DNA of 64,000 nucleotides from NCBI RefSeq assembly GCF_040581485.1, contig NC_090134.1:16359501-16423500 (forward strand), given 5' to 3'. The translations under genes were made by a program, and so were the position numbers. Numbering within the stretch: the stretch's first letter is position 1; every line of letters starts with the position of its first letter. The notes under the pieces are model-generated. The model ran no database searches. It was not told the origin of the DNA and was given only the letters and a program-made list of their open reading frames with translations. This DNA is from Linepithema humile (taxonomy: Eukaryota > Arthropoda > Insecta > Hymenoptera > Formicidae). This document shows, piece by piece, positions 13,101 through 26,200 of this stretch.

Positions 13101-16100
13101 TTCTCGTGTAACAAGGGTTTGAAGGCAGAGGGTGATATTAATTTTCGCCACCGTGCCCACCGCGTCTCTCGTTCTCTTTGCGTCGCCGCTTCGCGCTTCA
13201 GCGCTGCCCCTTTGTCGTTTGCTCGTTAACCGCGTCGGAGCATTTTTAATTTACGTTTGTGCGTCGGCAGAGAATGCAATCGGTAAGAGTCGCGCTTTCG
13301 CAAGGCGATGCGCCGCGGATCTACTTGAGCGTTTTCCCAGCTGCTTGATATGACAAAGTCCGACGTCTGCGATGAGAAATTGCTCTTTAAATTTCGGCAA
13401 GAAGCGCGTAATTATCGTACATTTAAAAGTATACGAAAAATATTTGATAATATAAATTTACAAGTTTTTCCAGCGATGGATTATTTTATGGCGACGTAAA
13501 CCGTGCTTCGTTTTTGATCATATCAAATAAAATAAAAAATTGTATCATCAAAAAACAAAGCACAGTTTTCCAAGCTTTTATCGCGATATAGTTAAGTTAA
13601 CATAAGCTTTTAATTCTGTACTCATGTATATACGATAGTAAATTTAATATTTTAATGATATTAAAATAACAATGATAAAATATATTATTCAATCGTTACG
13701 ATTAACAGCAAATTTATATTGCTAAATATTACAATCTGCAACACTTAAAAATTTGCGCAGAACTTAATAGAAATTTATCTAATGTCTTAATTAATGTACC
13801 CCAGTTGTGGTTCATTCGCATTATCGATGTGAATATTTGCAATGGGGTCCTTTCTTCATCCTTTCGTTTCTACTTTCGATGATAGGCTGCTTCGTTAACC
13901 CGCCGGCAAGGCTGAAAATAATTTCAGCAGAGAATTTCATCAGACGGAGGGTAAAGTAGCCCTTGTAACGTCTGGCAGCTTAACACTCGTTTAGATGTAC
14001 ATGTATACGTACTGGTGGGCAGTTTAGTAGTTGTCGTTGACGAAATATATTACTTTCGTTATTGTCTGTCTCGTAGCAATACTAACAACCGGTATAAGGG
14101 TTCTGCTACCCTGTGAACTGTTTTAATTAATCCACAACGAATTAACGGTTAAAATAGCACAGCCATGACGTACCACGTACATTATTCTATCTTGTCTAAT
14201 CTTCTTATCCTATACGATTCGTTATCTCATATGTTTTCAAGCCTTCACTATGCCTTAAGTAGATTTTGCTTATTTGCAGCTAATATACTAATTGCACAGT
14301 GAAAATTTTTAATCGAAAACTTGGTATCAAGCTTCACAAATTCATAATTCTTAAATGTTAAATATCTTAGTAAATAAAATTTTTTAATAAAATTATATTA
14401 AGGTAAGATTTATTTAAATTTTAATAAAGAACAAAATGTTATTGTCTCTTTGCGCACTTCTAGAAATTATTAGTTTACCAAAGTCTTCTTTACTTTTTAT
14501 TCACTTAAACTTCTGAATTGGTGGAATCATTAACCGCGAAAAGGATGAGATTAAAAAGGAGAGAGACGCATTTATCTCACTTCTGAAAAGCAGTAGCATC
14601 GTATTTCGGCTAATAACATGACGCAAAATAGGCTGAAAGCGTAACCGCTTCCCTGAAATTAGCTTCACTTAAATTCTCCGCAGCGCGCGCGCCAAGGCGC
14701 TTACTTCTTTGTAGAATGAGGTTCAGCGGGAAACGCGCGCGCAAGTAACTTTTATACATGCCCGCTACCCTTATAAATCGTTAACGATGCTGCGTCCGTG
14801 CCACTAATCGCGCGAAACGACGTAAAATGTCGACCTAGAAGTTTTGTGGCTTTACGAGTGCACCTTTTGCATTTCTATCTATAAAATTATGACTCGGTGG
14901 TTTTTATAAATAACATTTTTACGTTATATCTTTTTTATTACACTTAGAAAGTTACACCTATTACATAAATGGATTTATTTTTGCACAGCGTTAGAAAAAA
15001 AATGTAAGAAAATTAGCGCGCTTTAGATATGAAATACAGTTAAAAAAAAAAAAAAAGAAACATGACGAATTGTCTCAGTACACAGTTGCGTTTATTGCGC
15101 TATTATTATCTTCAATTGTCCATTATAGTTTTTGCGATTAATAAATACCAATAATACGTATGGTATAAACGTGCTTTAGAGGATGAGACGATATCGGCAA
15201 TATCGTTGTTGAAAAAGGTTATTGGGTCGATTGTGCCTTTTCTGCGGATTGTACGACAATGCGGATGGCCATAGGCGCGGCACATTCCTGATTTTACGGT
15301 TCTCTGTAACCGGCAGCTTACGTGCTACCATTATAGAACAACGAGATCCGGCTTCGATCGTTTTACCCTCTGTTAAAGTCAATACGAAACCTTTATATCG
15401 GTACAATGGAATTGCTCTATCTAGCGGCTTCATCTCGGCTAAAAGCATTGCGTTTTTAATAATAGAACCATTGATAACAATCTACATTACAAACTCAGAC
15501 GTATACAGATTTTTTATATCAATTATTTTTTATCATTATCCACTTTTTTCCTTAAAAAACAACGCACGGAAAAGTTCTGTGATTCGAGCAAGATTTTTAT
15601 ACGCTTAATACATTCTTTTAAACATGTAACGTTATACATAAATTACATGTGACACTTTCTTGACATATATACAATATTTTATTAATGTATACTTAAAGAT
15701 AAGTGTATTATAAATTCAATAACTATAAAGTTTTTTTTCCAATTAGGAAATTCAGAAATATTTAATTATAAAAACTCTTAATTTTTAATAAGATATAATT
15801 TTATTGGCATAAGGAGTTTACAAATTTAAACACTTTTTTAATACCACTTAGTGGCATCGACAGGAATAGTGCTTGTATTTTGGAGCACAATGAGCGAGAA
15901 GATTACTCTCGTTCGGTAGACCAAGGGCCGAGCGAATTACGTATCCGGCCGTCGTTTCGCTCGAAGGGCCTGTCGTTACTCCCGTCGCTCTCTCAGATCC
16001 TTGAGAGCCAACTGTTAATCCCCCCGCAGCACTTTGCCCTTCGGATTGATGCCTTTTAATTTGTTCTCCGGTTAAATTAAAATCGACTTAGTCTTTTCTG

Positions 16101-19100
16101 TTCGTCCCCGCCGTTTATCTGCCAGTCTCCATCCCGTCGTTCCCATCGATGCGCCGCGTCGACTCGACGAGACTCGCAATTCGCTAACTTAAAACGTTCT
16201 TCATCAATTTCGCGACGTACTACGCGCATATCGCTGTGTCTGCTTTGATCTGCCCTGATTCTGCGTCCCCTATCAGGTGGCGCCGCGCCGAGCCAAGCTG
16301 AGCCGCGTATCTTCCATTCGCGTGATGAGTCTCATTTCGCTTTATCACCCTTCATCCACTTCGAGCAAGAACTCGCGTCGACCCTCGGTATCATCGGCCT
16401 ACGCTTTTACGTAGGCTGTTTAGCTTGTTTGATGCGACTTCGCGGTAGAACATACAAACTATCAGCGTGGCCGTTAGACCGGAAAAAATAGGCTTTCCGG
16501 CGAGGAAAGCATTAGTGCAAATGGACTTCTCTTGGTTGTTGAGACATAGTGTTCCAAAGTTATTGCCGCTCTAATTTAAGATATTTAGAAAAAACGGAAT
16601 AAAGCGTTTTTGAGTTATTAGCGAGTATTAACAGAAGTTTCAGAGACACGGATTTAATTAAATAATAAAGTCATAATATATTGTCAGAAAATTCGAAAAA
16701 GTGCTGGTTACAAAAAATAGATCTAAGGGCTGAGAGAAAATTTTATTATTTTTTAGCATCATTTTATCATTTTTATTATCATCTTCGCCCCTCTTCTCGA
16801 CGCAGACTGCTCCGCGTCCGACAGCCACAATAACTTACTCGCAATCTTGACAAACGGTCCGACGCACGTACTTTGCGTCTTGCGCTTTAGCGAGGACAGC
16901 CCGCGCTAATGCATCGTCTGTCGTCACGGGTTAGCATAATGCACTTAACGACCCTAGGCTTACACTTCGGCCACCCACTGAATAAGTCCTGTACAAGAGC
17001 CAGCACTTAATTCTTCCGGTATGCGGCTTTCCCCAACTGCCAATCGCCTCTTCCAACGAAGAGTCTTTGTACACTCGATTATTCGTTCAATGAATATACG
17101 AAAAAGTAAACTAAAATTGTTAAAATTCAGTGGAATTAGCAGAAAACGATGTTATATTTTAATTTAAAAAATAATTGCAAATACGATTTTTTTATCTTCA
17201 CTATCAGCAAAATTTTTTAAATATCTTTAATGAAATGCTGGCAAACTCTTGGTTATTATATCCTTTCACATCTTGAAATTCAATATCTTTTTCAAGAATA
17301 AGTCCTCCTGAATTCTTAAAACATTTTTATCGTACCCCGTTGAACGTTACCGTAATAATCGCAAACGAGAATTTAATCGATTCATGGTACAGCTACGCAG
17401 AAGGTTTCTGAAGAGCGTCCTTCGTCACAAGCGCATAATTCGCAATTAACTTACGCAGAGTCTGCTCCACGCTAATTAATGAGTACGTCAGAAACTTCAG
17501 CTACCGTACTTCGATTAGTCTACCAAAGAGTTTTATAGTCGCCATGTTAAGCGCTACGAAAATTTAATTTCCGATACATCATCGGAATTAGCAATTAATT
17601 AAGAAATCTCGCACTCTGCCATTTTTTTTATATTATATAACCCAAAAGATTTTTCGCGCTTTACTACATCAATCTGTTGAACTTTTTTGACACATCCTGT
17701 AGATATTTATTTCTGTTCATTCTAAGTTTATGATCCTTTTTTAATAATCATTAAACTGCAAACTTTTTATAATTCGTATGATGTAATACAATTATGGCTG
17801 AAAAATTATTAGGTTATTTCATTTATGTTTCGTGTCACAGTGCTGTCGTCATAAATAAAATATCCCGAGCTTTATTTCCATAAAAAATTTTTTCAATAGA
17901 TTTATATCCGTATTACATTATGATTTCCTTTACTCGTGCGTCAAAGGGCTTTCACGAAAGCGGGCGCAAAATGTCCCGGCGTCGACGCTGAAAATTGCCG
18001 ACGTCATCGAAGGACGAAACGCAATTACCGACAGAATCGTGCATCCTTCGCGTGTACGCGGGTACCAAGATCTGCGATTCCCATTTTTATCCGGCGCTAA
18101 TGGGACGACGTCAAAGTAGACCCCTATTTGCCGTCTTCGCGATCTTCCGGTTCATCGATTCTCCAAGGCTAACCCAATAAGTTAAGCGCCCATTCGCCTT
18201 GAACGCACCCGCAGACTCGCGTAATCTTGGGCCGGAGAATATTACTGATCTTCCAAGATACATGGTGTATTGGTCTTCCGTTCTGGCTATTACTCAAACT
18301 CAATTAGGATTACGGGCGCGCTGTAACTTTCACTTGCAATATCAATTTCGTGCGGCCACAGTTGCTTACAAAGCGATGTCGGAATGCAAAATGCAGGAAA
18401 CTTTTAAAACGCCTGCTGACGCAAAACAATAATAATAAAATAAAAGTAAAATTAAGTGGTCAAGATTATGTTGAACTAATTTCAAACTTAAAATGAAAAA
18501 AGCTTCCAAAGTTTCAGAGCTTTATATCATTTTACGCGGCAGACAAATTGAACATTCAGCTTTAAAATTTAGTCTTTAGCGCTACAACTTTCATTTTTCG
18601 GCACGCATTTTGGTCAATATAAAAGTCTCGAATACAACCATTGGTTCTATACTGCAAATTGCTACGTGCCAGATATTGCGAACAGGAAAATCTAGCGATG
18701 TTTCACCGGCACCGATTTGTTGTGGAGATGGCTGTACATCATTCAAGCGAGCTGCGAGTGAAGACCCGAGACAATAATTGGCTCGTCCACTCAGCATCGC
18801 TGGAGTGGATGTATTCGTTGAGATTACGCGAAATGGTTGTAAATGCCTGGAGAGTAGCGGCCGGTCGGAGCGGCCCTTGTCAGCCCTGCGCCGCCCCGCT
18901 ATCAAAGAGTGAGCCACTATCTCGCAACTGCAGTTACAACTGCACAAAGGTTAATGCACGCTATTGTTGCTGCCAGCCGGCCAGAACTGCCGTGCTTTCG
19001 TTGGTTCGCAGGCAAACCCGATTCATACAGACGTCAGTGAACACACCCTTATATTTCGACCGATAATCGCAATACAAACATTTAAACAAATGGCACTTTT

Positions 19101-19480
19101 TTTATCATTTATAATATTTTACTTAATTTTCTGTTGTTTTTTGTCTATTTGCGTTAATACATCTCATTGCGCATTGCGAATTTTGCACAGTCATAATTCT
19201 TCGCGCTGCAACTCGCGAGCTTTCGCGCTATTACATCTGTTGACTCATAATTTTATCGATTCTCATCAGTTTTGCGTATAAAACATGTAAAATTGCTCGT
19301 AAAATCGATCGCGGGACGTAAAATACTCGTAAAACATGTCGAATATCATCTTTTCTTTTTCTTTTAAATAATGCTCGGTGAAGAACCGCGTCAGAGAGAA
19401 GGAAATTTGCGATCTTCGAGCTCGTGTTCTTCGGGACCGCTTCGATCCCGCAAAAAGTCACGCTTACGCTAGTCCGCGCT
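10141..19480. other. non-coding stretch, no gene seen
   Basis: The longest frames are a 140-codon minus-strand ORF (10,184-10,606), a 108-codon minus-strand ORF (11,047-11,373), and overlapping opposite-strand ORFs at 15,176-15,608 and 18,591-19,066. Their predicted residues show no domain, periodicity or signal peptide that I recognise, and opposite-strand overlap is typical of chance. An A run lies at about 15,042-15,055. A possible transposon terminus (GACACATCCTGTA) ends near 17,701. Confidence 0.4.
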
Positions 19481-22400
19481 TGCCCGGGATAGGAAATAAG
19501 GTGTCCGTGGAAATCTCATATGGCGGGCTCTCGCATAAAATAGGCTGAATAAATCACGCAGTCGGCGAGAGTTGGTGGATGCGAGAGCGGAGGCTGGCGA
19601 AGGGAAAAGGGCGGCGGGTACGCAGGCAAGACAAACTTTCGCCTAGGACGGGTATGCGCTTCCGCTTCTCCTTACCCCCTTCCTGCCCGCACGGTCTTCC
19701 GCCTTTTCTACGGTGTTCCTACGCAGCATCCCAACCACCTTCCGACGCCCGCCGTCGTCGTCGTCGGCGTCGTCTGAGCGCGTTTCGCAGTTGAGCGGCG
19801 CGCCGCTCTAAGGAAACTGATATTGCCGGCAATATCCAGTTGTTTGCATTGATTCGGTCTGTCTGAGAATCCTGAGGAGCGATTCCTATCCCAAGCCAAG
19901 GCTTCACATCCGCCTCCCGCCTCCTCCCTTTTCTTCGTGCGGCACGAGTCCCGGCAGTGCTGCTCCTCCCCCACCTCCTCCCCTCGCGCGCACGTGTGCA
20001 TAGATTATTGAAAAGTCACCCACTGGAAATTCATACGATCCCGTACGTATCTTCGTTCGTTTAGAATCTTCACGTCAGATCTTCTTCCTTCAGTGTCCTT
20101 TGTCATCTTTTACTCGGTTTCACCGACACCAGTGAATACGTTGACATCTTGATTTATAGGCGATGCCGTTAGAATGTTTTATTTAATTTTAACAGAATGC
20201 ATTTGGCATAATTTAATTATTCTAAAATTATGAATAAAACTTGTACGCGTTTGTTATGTTAATTCCGAATAAACGTCTAACAATCTTAACTGTGAAAAAC
20301 GTTTTCGATAGCTAGGATAAGCGTTACAACGCTTCGCAGGTTGAAGGCATTCCCAATTCCCATGAAAACTGCTTCTACATGAGAGAGCACTATGGGACGC
20401 GCAAGACTAGCGATGCCTATAATTCAGGCGATCTATCACAGCGAGTGACGTCATCTTAGCATAGAGGATGGGGTCGGCGGAGGGGTCTTCATGCAAACGA
20501 CCCTGCCGCCGTTCCGATGATATATCCATCGGCACCTGTTAGACGACAGCGTCTGAGCGTGCCTCGACGCCATTCTCCCGTAGTTTCGCGTGGATGCGCG
20601 ACTTAAGCCTCCTTACCATGAATTATCGAGTACCACTTGCCGGAAAGTTGAGGCTACGCTCACGATTGTCAGCGTCGTGGGGACCTGACGGAGTAACAGG
20701 CTGCATCAGATTTTCGCAGCGAGGACTATAAATTTCGAAGGAAGCATTGTCGCACTAAGGGACGTTAAGTGTGAGGCGTGGGATTTAGTTAATGCATATC
20801 TAACTGAAAGGTGTCTCTTTATAACGTTTTCTCGTGTCTATATTTGAAATAATTACAATTTGTATAATTACCGAAGACAAAGATTATTCTACATCTTTGA
20901 TATTCCATAATGCAATTAAAATATAGCTAGCGTTGCATAAATGTCATTATATAATTTATTAAACTGTGATTATACAAATTTAAAAATATTGCAATGCTAA
21001 AGACAAAAAATCGAACATCTGCGAAACACAGTGGATCATAATCTCTATAATGTAAATTTTACGCCGTTCAGATTTCATCGATTCTTATTGTAACTCTTTT
21101 ATTCGAACAAATTTTAAGGAATTATCAAATCTATTTAATATATGTGAAATTGAAGTGGAATTTTATAAGATGGAAATTAAGGCATTATGCTAAGGCATAA
21201 ATATGTAAATGAATTTGACGCGCGAACGATGACAAGTCGTTGCTCTTCGATTTTTACGGAGGGGGGGGGGGGATTATACCATTCTTACACAACTTTCAGA
21301 AATATATTCATTCTCCGTAGACGGTGCTTTCATTACAAATTCGGCGTTCTACTCCGTGGAATCTTATGCGGATCACCCTGCAAAGCGTGCTTGCATGAGA
21401 TGGCTGGAATATTTCTCATTCAACTAGAAAACGATAAATTTTGCGAACGTAAGGGCGGCACGACGCATTAGCGAACGCCCGAAGGCTCGCGCGAAGGGTG
21501 GTTATTTACGAACCGCCTTTGAAGCGGAAGGCATTATATCGTCGTCTCGCTGTGCAATTGGGTTAAGCCTAAAACTCGCCCCAAGTTCGTCTCGCGCACG
21601 ACGGTCAGGTTCAACCTTCCTGTATTTCGTATCTCCCTTTCGACGATGTATCACGACCGGCTGCATTTCCGCTTTGACAATACACGACTTCTGACCCTCG
21701 TTTCCGCAAGGAGTTAATTTATTATCATCATTTTTGGTCAACGTTCGCGGATTTTCCGACGACTAATGATTATTTATTTCTTATTTACTAGATTTTATTT
21801 TCTATAATACTTTCCACTCTTATTTACTGTTGATATATATATATAATCAGTAAAAGTGTAAATAATGAGGAATCACGAAACTTTTGCATTGCATATTTCG
21901 TTACATATTCATACAATTACAATAGACGTTTCAGTGAGCGTAAATGATTGAGTGCTTGCTATAGTCACTATACAATATTAGATACGATGCTAGGCGGACA
22001 GAAGAAATTTGATCGATTACGACGTGGAAACGAGTATCAGTTCAGATGTCACTCTCAAGGGTAGTCACAGGTCATTAACCACCCTCTTAGTAGATTTCTT
22101 AGTGGAGAAGTCGGAGATTTGTTAGCAGTGATGCAAGCGGCGTCACAGCTATGAAATCTCGACGTGTTCTCAACATCTTAATTTTGATATAAGAAATAAT
22201 TTTATGGTACCAAGATGCTAGATTATATAATAATTAGAAAATTTGAAAAAGTACTTTTCACGCCTTGTATAAATGATTAAGCGATGGCAGTGAATGATTA
22301 TTAACGATAAATAAATTTATACGCGCTTCTCAACTGTTAATAAATAACAGCGCTTTGGTTTTCACGAAAATCGAGTTCTTCTACTATTTCGGGAAAGCGA

Positions 22401-23230
22401 ACGTTCTAACCGCAGAACCTACATTGAATTTTAGCGCGTGGGAGTGTACGGCCGACACCGCACAGTCATCGGGATTCGGTTAACGCACGAAATCGTTCCT
22501 GAATAATTAACGATCGTGCCCGCGCGGATAAAAGTATTCCATTATGCGACTTGTCCGCCGTTCTACACTGCGTCTCTTCGATGGTAATGGCAGTTTCTCG
22601 TTGCTGGTTATTTTCGATGCCACCGGCTTGAATTCAGCCGGCAGTCTCTACTCAAGTCTTCCAGACTAAGTTTATTAAATTAATGCTTAGTTTTTTGCGA
22701 CCGCCGGTCTGAATCTATCGGTTTTATTTCAAATTTTTTTATATAGACAAAAACTGATTTTGTAATTCTGTATTTTATATATTTATATTTAAAAAATTTA
22801 AGTAATTTAATGTAAAGTAATATAAGCTGCAAATTTTTCATGCAATATTAATAATCAGAGAATATTTTCTTCTCAGTACATAGATTTAAATATTTGTAGC
22901 TTTTCGGGATTTCTAAATAAGATAAATTTAGCGAGAGAAAGCGTATTTTCTGTGTTCCACCAGTTACGTTTTTGTGACGTCGAATCGGAGCCTCGTTGCG
23001 AGAAAGGGTCAATCGCGCTCTCGGAAGCGTTTGTGAGTGCGAATACGATCGATAACGCGGCCGTCAAAAGTTTCTGTAAACGTGGAAAATGGCTGGGCCA
23101 GCTACCGTATTCCCGTGAGATTTCATTTAAATGCAGATGACCCCCTGCGTAAGTGGCGCGCGTCACTCGACTTTAATATCGATGGATATCATTAGTTCAC
23201 CCACGCCGCCGCCGGGAACCACGCCGCCGT
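19480..23230. other. non-coding stretch with GC-rich and pyrimidine-rich patches
   Basis: About 19,560-20,000 is GC- and CpG-rich with polypyrimidine tracts and a short GTC/CGT trinucleotide patch near 19,755. Further on the sequence is AT-rich with a 12-base G run at 21,261-21,272. No ORF carries a recognisable domain or splice-site pair. Confidence 0.4.
21261..21272 (+). repeat. poly-G run
   Basis: Twelve consecutive G residues, a common assembly and polymerase trouble spot; its exact length should not be trusted. Confidence 0.8.
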
Positions 23231-23232
23231 TC

Positions 23233-23265
23233 TTCCTTCCTTCCTTCCTTCCTTCCTTCCTTCCT
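23233..23265. repeat. (TTCC)n tetranucleotide microsatellite
   Basis: About eight TTCC units in a row directly visible. It generates the FLPS peptide repeats of a spurious plus-strand ORF. Confidence 0.95.
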
Positions 23266-26200
23266 GCAATGGATCTGCGTTATCTCGCTTCTCGAGTTGA
23301 CTTTATATACGCGAGGATATTGCGGACACGTCTATGACCCGTTCCGGGGAACTGCTACGAGGATCTACGCCGCTCCCGGGCGAACGAATCGAGCATTACT
23401 TTCTTCGCGAGCACGATCCTCGCTACGTCGCGAGTAGCAAGGATCTATGACTACTAAGTAACGTCGCGGGAAATGCGTCGCCGTTAGGAAAACACCCGGT
23501 AAGTACCGGTTGCATCGTTATTTTCATAATGATAGCGCCGGTACCGCGGTTTTCACTGCTCCATAAATGAACTTTCAAATTGGAGTCTTAACGTTTTTTT
23601 TTTAAGGTTAAGTTTGATAAAAAGTTACATAAATCATAATTTAAAGTTGTACTTTTTGAGATTTTTTCCCGAAATATTGGATTAAATTGTTACAACGTTA
23701 TAAATTGCATTAAATTATTATAACAATCTAAATCTAGAACTTGAACAATTAATTATAATTTGACCCCTATTTTCCTATCACTCCTTTATTTGATGTGGCA
23801 GAAATGAAATCTGTAACAAAGTAACGCCAAGACAGTACTGACAGCTGTAGCATAGGCGTGTATATAATCCTGATCGATAGTAATTTACTCGTCCAAAGTT
23901 TCGTCTCGATTAGCAGTCGATGGCGAAAACGAAGCATTTGCTCGAATGGACGAAATGGGTAGAGCCGGCTTAATAAACTTCATCACGCATACCATGTTCC
24001 ATGGTCGGTAATATAGCAACGTCCTCGATAATCAGGCTTAAATTCGTTGACACGGGCGCGAAACTATTTGACGGCCGAACAGACTGATTGGTCGATCTAA
24101 TTATCGGGACGATTATAGGCCCGAAACACGCGCACGCGCGCGCGCGCGCGCGCGCTTGCTCGTTCGTCAGCAAAACGAAACTCGGTAAATGCCAAACCGT
24201 GATCGCAACTATTCTCGCCAGGAAACTTCTGCGAGAAGTTTCCAACGAGCGCAGGAGCAATTTCCTTCGTTTTTCGCCAACTAACAAAATACTTCTATAA
24301 CTAAGCAGCTCTCGAGTCGGGAGTGAATTATTTTAGAATGACGCGAGGGCGAGAGATAAATACACGGGGAGAGCCTAAAGAAAATTTAAACGTAGTTTTA
24401 TCTGAGCTCCGACTTCTCGCAAGGCGGAGAAACGTCTTGGAATTTACCGCGCGACGATACACCCCGTATTTCGTACGTGCTCTCCGCAAATCGCTATACA
24501 AAGCGTAGCGATTGCGCTTACTAATTAAGGGCGCGTGAAAATGATCTTTCTTACGTGGTTATCAGACACACGAGACAGCCCATTAATTACTGTCGCGGGA
24601 AGTGTAGGCGCGTTAGACGTGAAACTCGGAGTGGAAATGGGATAGCATTTTTCCACCGGCTTATCCGAACATCGCAAATTCGTCACGAATAAAGTCGGAC
24701 AATTTAATTCCGCGGCCTAGCCTGCGCGATTAGCGCACACGGCCGCGCGATTGCATATATCGCCGTGCAAGAAACATTGCTGGCCGGCGCGCACGCTACA
24801 GAGTTTTTCTTTCCGCGCAGATGCGAAGGAAAAATCCTATCCACCCGTATGAATATTCAGTCGCGATAAATAGAATTATGCAGCTCGCTGCTGCCGCTAC
24901 GCTCGGGTGATCGCCTTTCGCGCGTGTACCGAGGCTCTTTATATGCAAGGTGTAGCGTCGATGGTGCTAGGCGCGATAAAATTAGCGTGTCCTCAATTAC
25001 GGGCGAACTAGGAAATGCGAAAAACTTGGGGTAACTATGGCCCGAATCTATGGCGCATTCATTAAATGCCATTTCGTTAAAGCCCGAGCATATCAGCGGA
25101 CATAAAGAGAGAGCGAGCGAGTAAAGTCGTGCTAATTACTTATTTTCACGATTGCCGGTGCTCGCAGATAAATATTTGCCTTGAGAATTAACATAATTAT
25201 TCACACGGGTAAATAAAACAACTATAATCATAGATAAACGAGCTGCATAAATATAGGTATCGCGTAGAAATATATTTTTGTACAGAAATCTACATAGATA
25301 AATGTGGAATAATCATTTATTCCGATAAAAATCTGCGTTATCAATTGCGGTGTATTTATCTATAATCAGGCGCATAGTTTGTTTCTTTAATTTTCGGGGG
25401 AAATTTCGCGACAATCGAATATCTCGTCTCGAAAGTTGTGGTTATTAAACACTGAGATCATCGGCCCAACGTGCGACGTAATTTAATGCCGAGCGTGTTG
25501 AAAGCATATTCAAGAAGTCGACGGAGTCATCTGGCGAAGCGAACAGATATTAATTTAGGTAGCATAAGTGAGGTACATACCGCGGGTGCTACGTAATATT
25601 TAAGCTGAGTGCTCGAGGCCGCGTTTCGCTTTTATGTACGAGGGGGATGTGCGGCGTGCTAAGCTTGTCCACGACCGCTGCCCGCCCCCTCGCTCTTGCC
25701 GTTGCAACCACCTGAATTAATCGCGGCGCCCTGCGAAAATAATTATTGCTCGTCCCTCGCTTCGCGTGTACGGCCGCGATAATTAACGTTTACACGTCGC
25801 ATCGCTCTTTTAAGCACGTTCAAGGCGCGTTTCTCCCGACGTGAGAACGTTAACAATTACGTCGCCGCGAACGGAGCCACAAAGATCGCTGTTTCACTTT
25901 CTTTCAGCTCGTGTCAGCAAGATATAATCCATTGTCGTCGGTTTCTTGAAAATAATTATTTATTTTTCACTAGTTTTACGATGTATTTTAAATCGTATAA
26001 CTCTTAATAAAATTAATCCGTACGGCAACTTCTTTATACTTTCTAATATCGTTGTTGTTTTTTTTGCGAGAAACAAAGAAATCTTAGATCTCTGTTTTCG
26101 CATACAATCGAAACTGACTACGTTTAACGTGTGGCGAACATATGTTTCAGACTGGTCGCAGCTTACTCGGATCGCCGAATAGCGGGATGTGACGCTCGTA

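Noticed and set aside
18591..19066. Opposite-strand ORFs of 118 and 141 codons
   Set aside because: They overlap each other antisense and neither shows domain-like composition.
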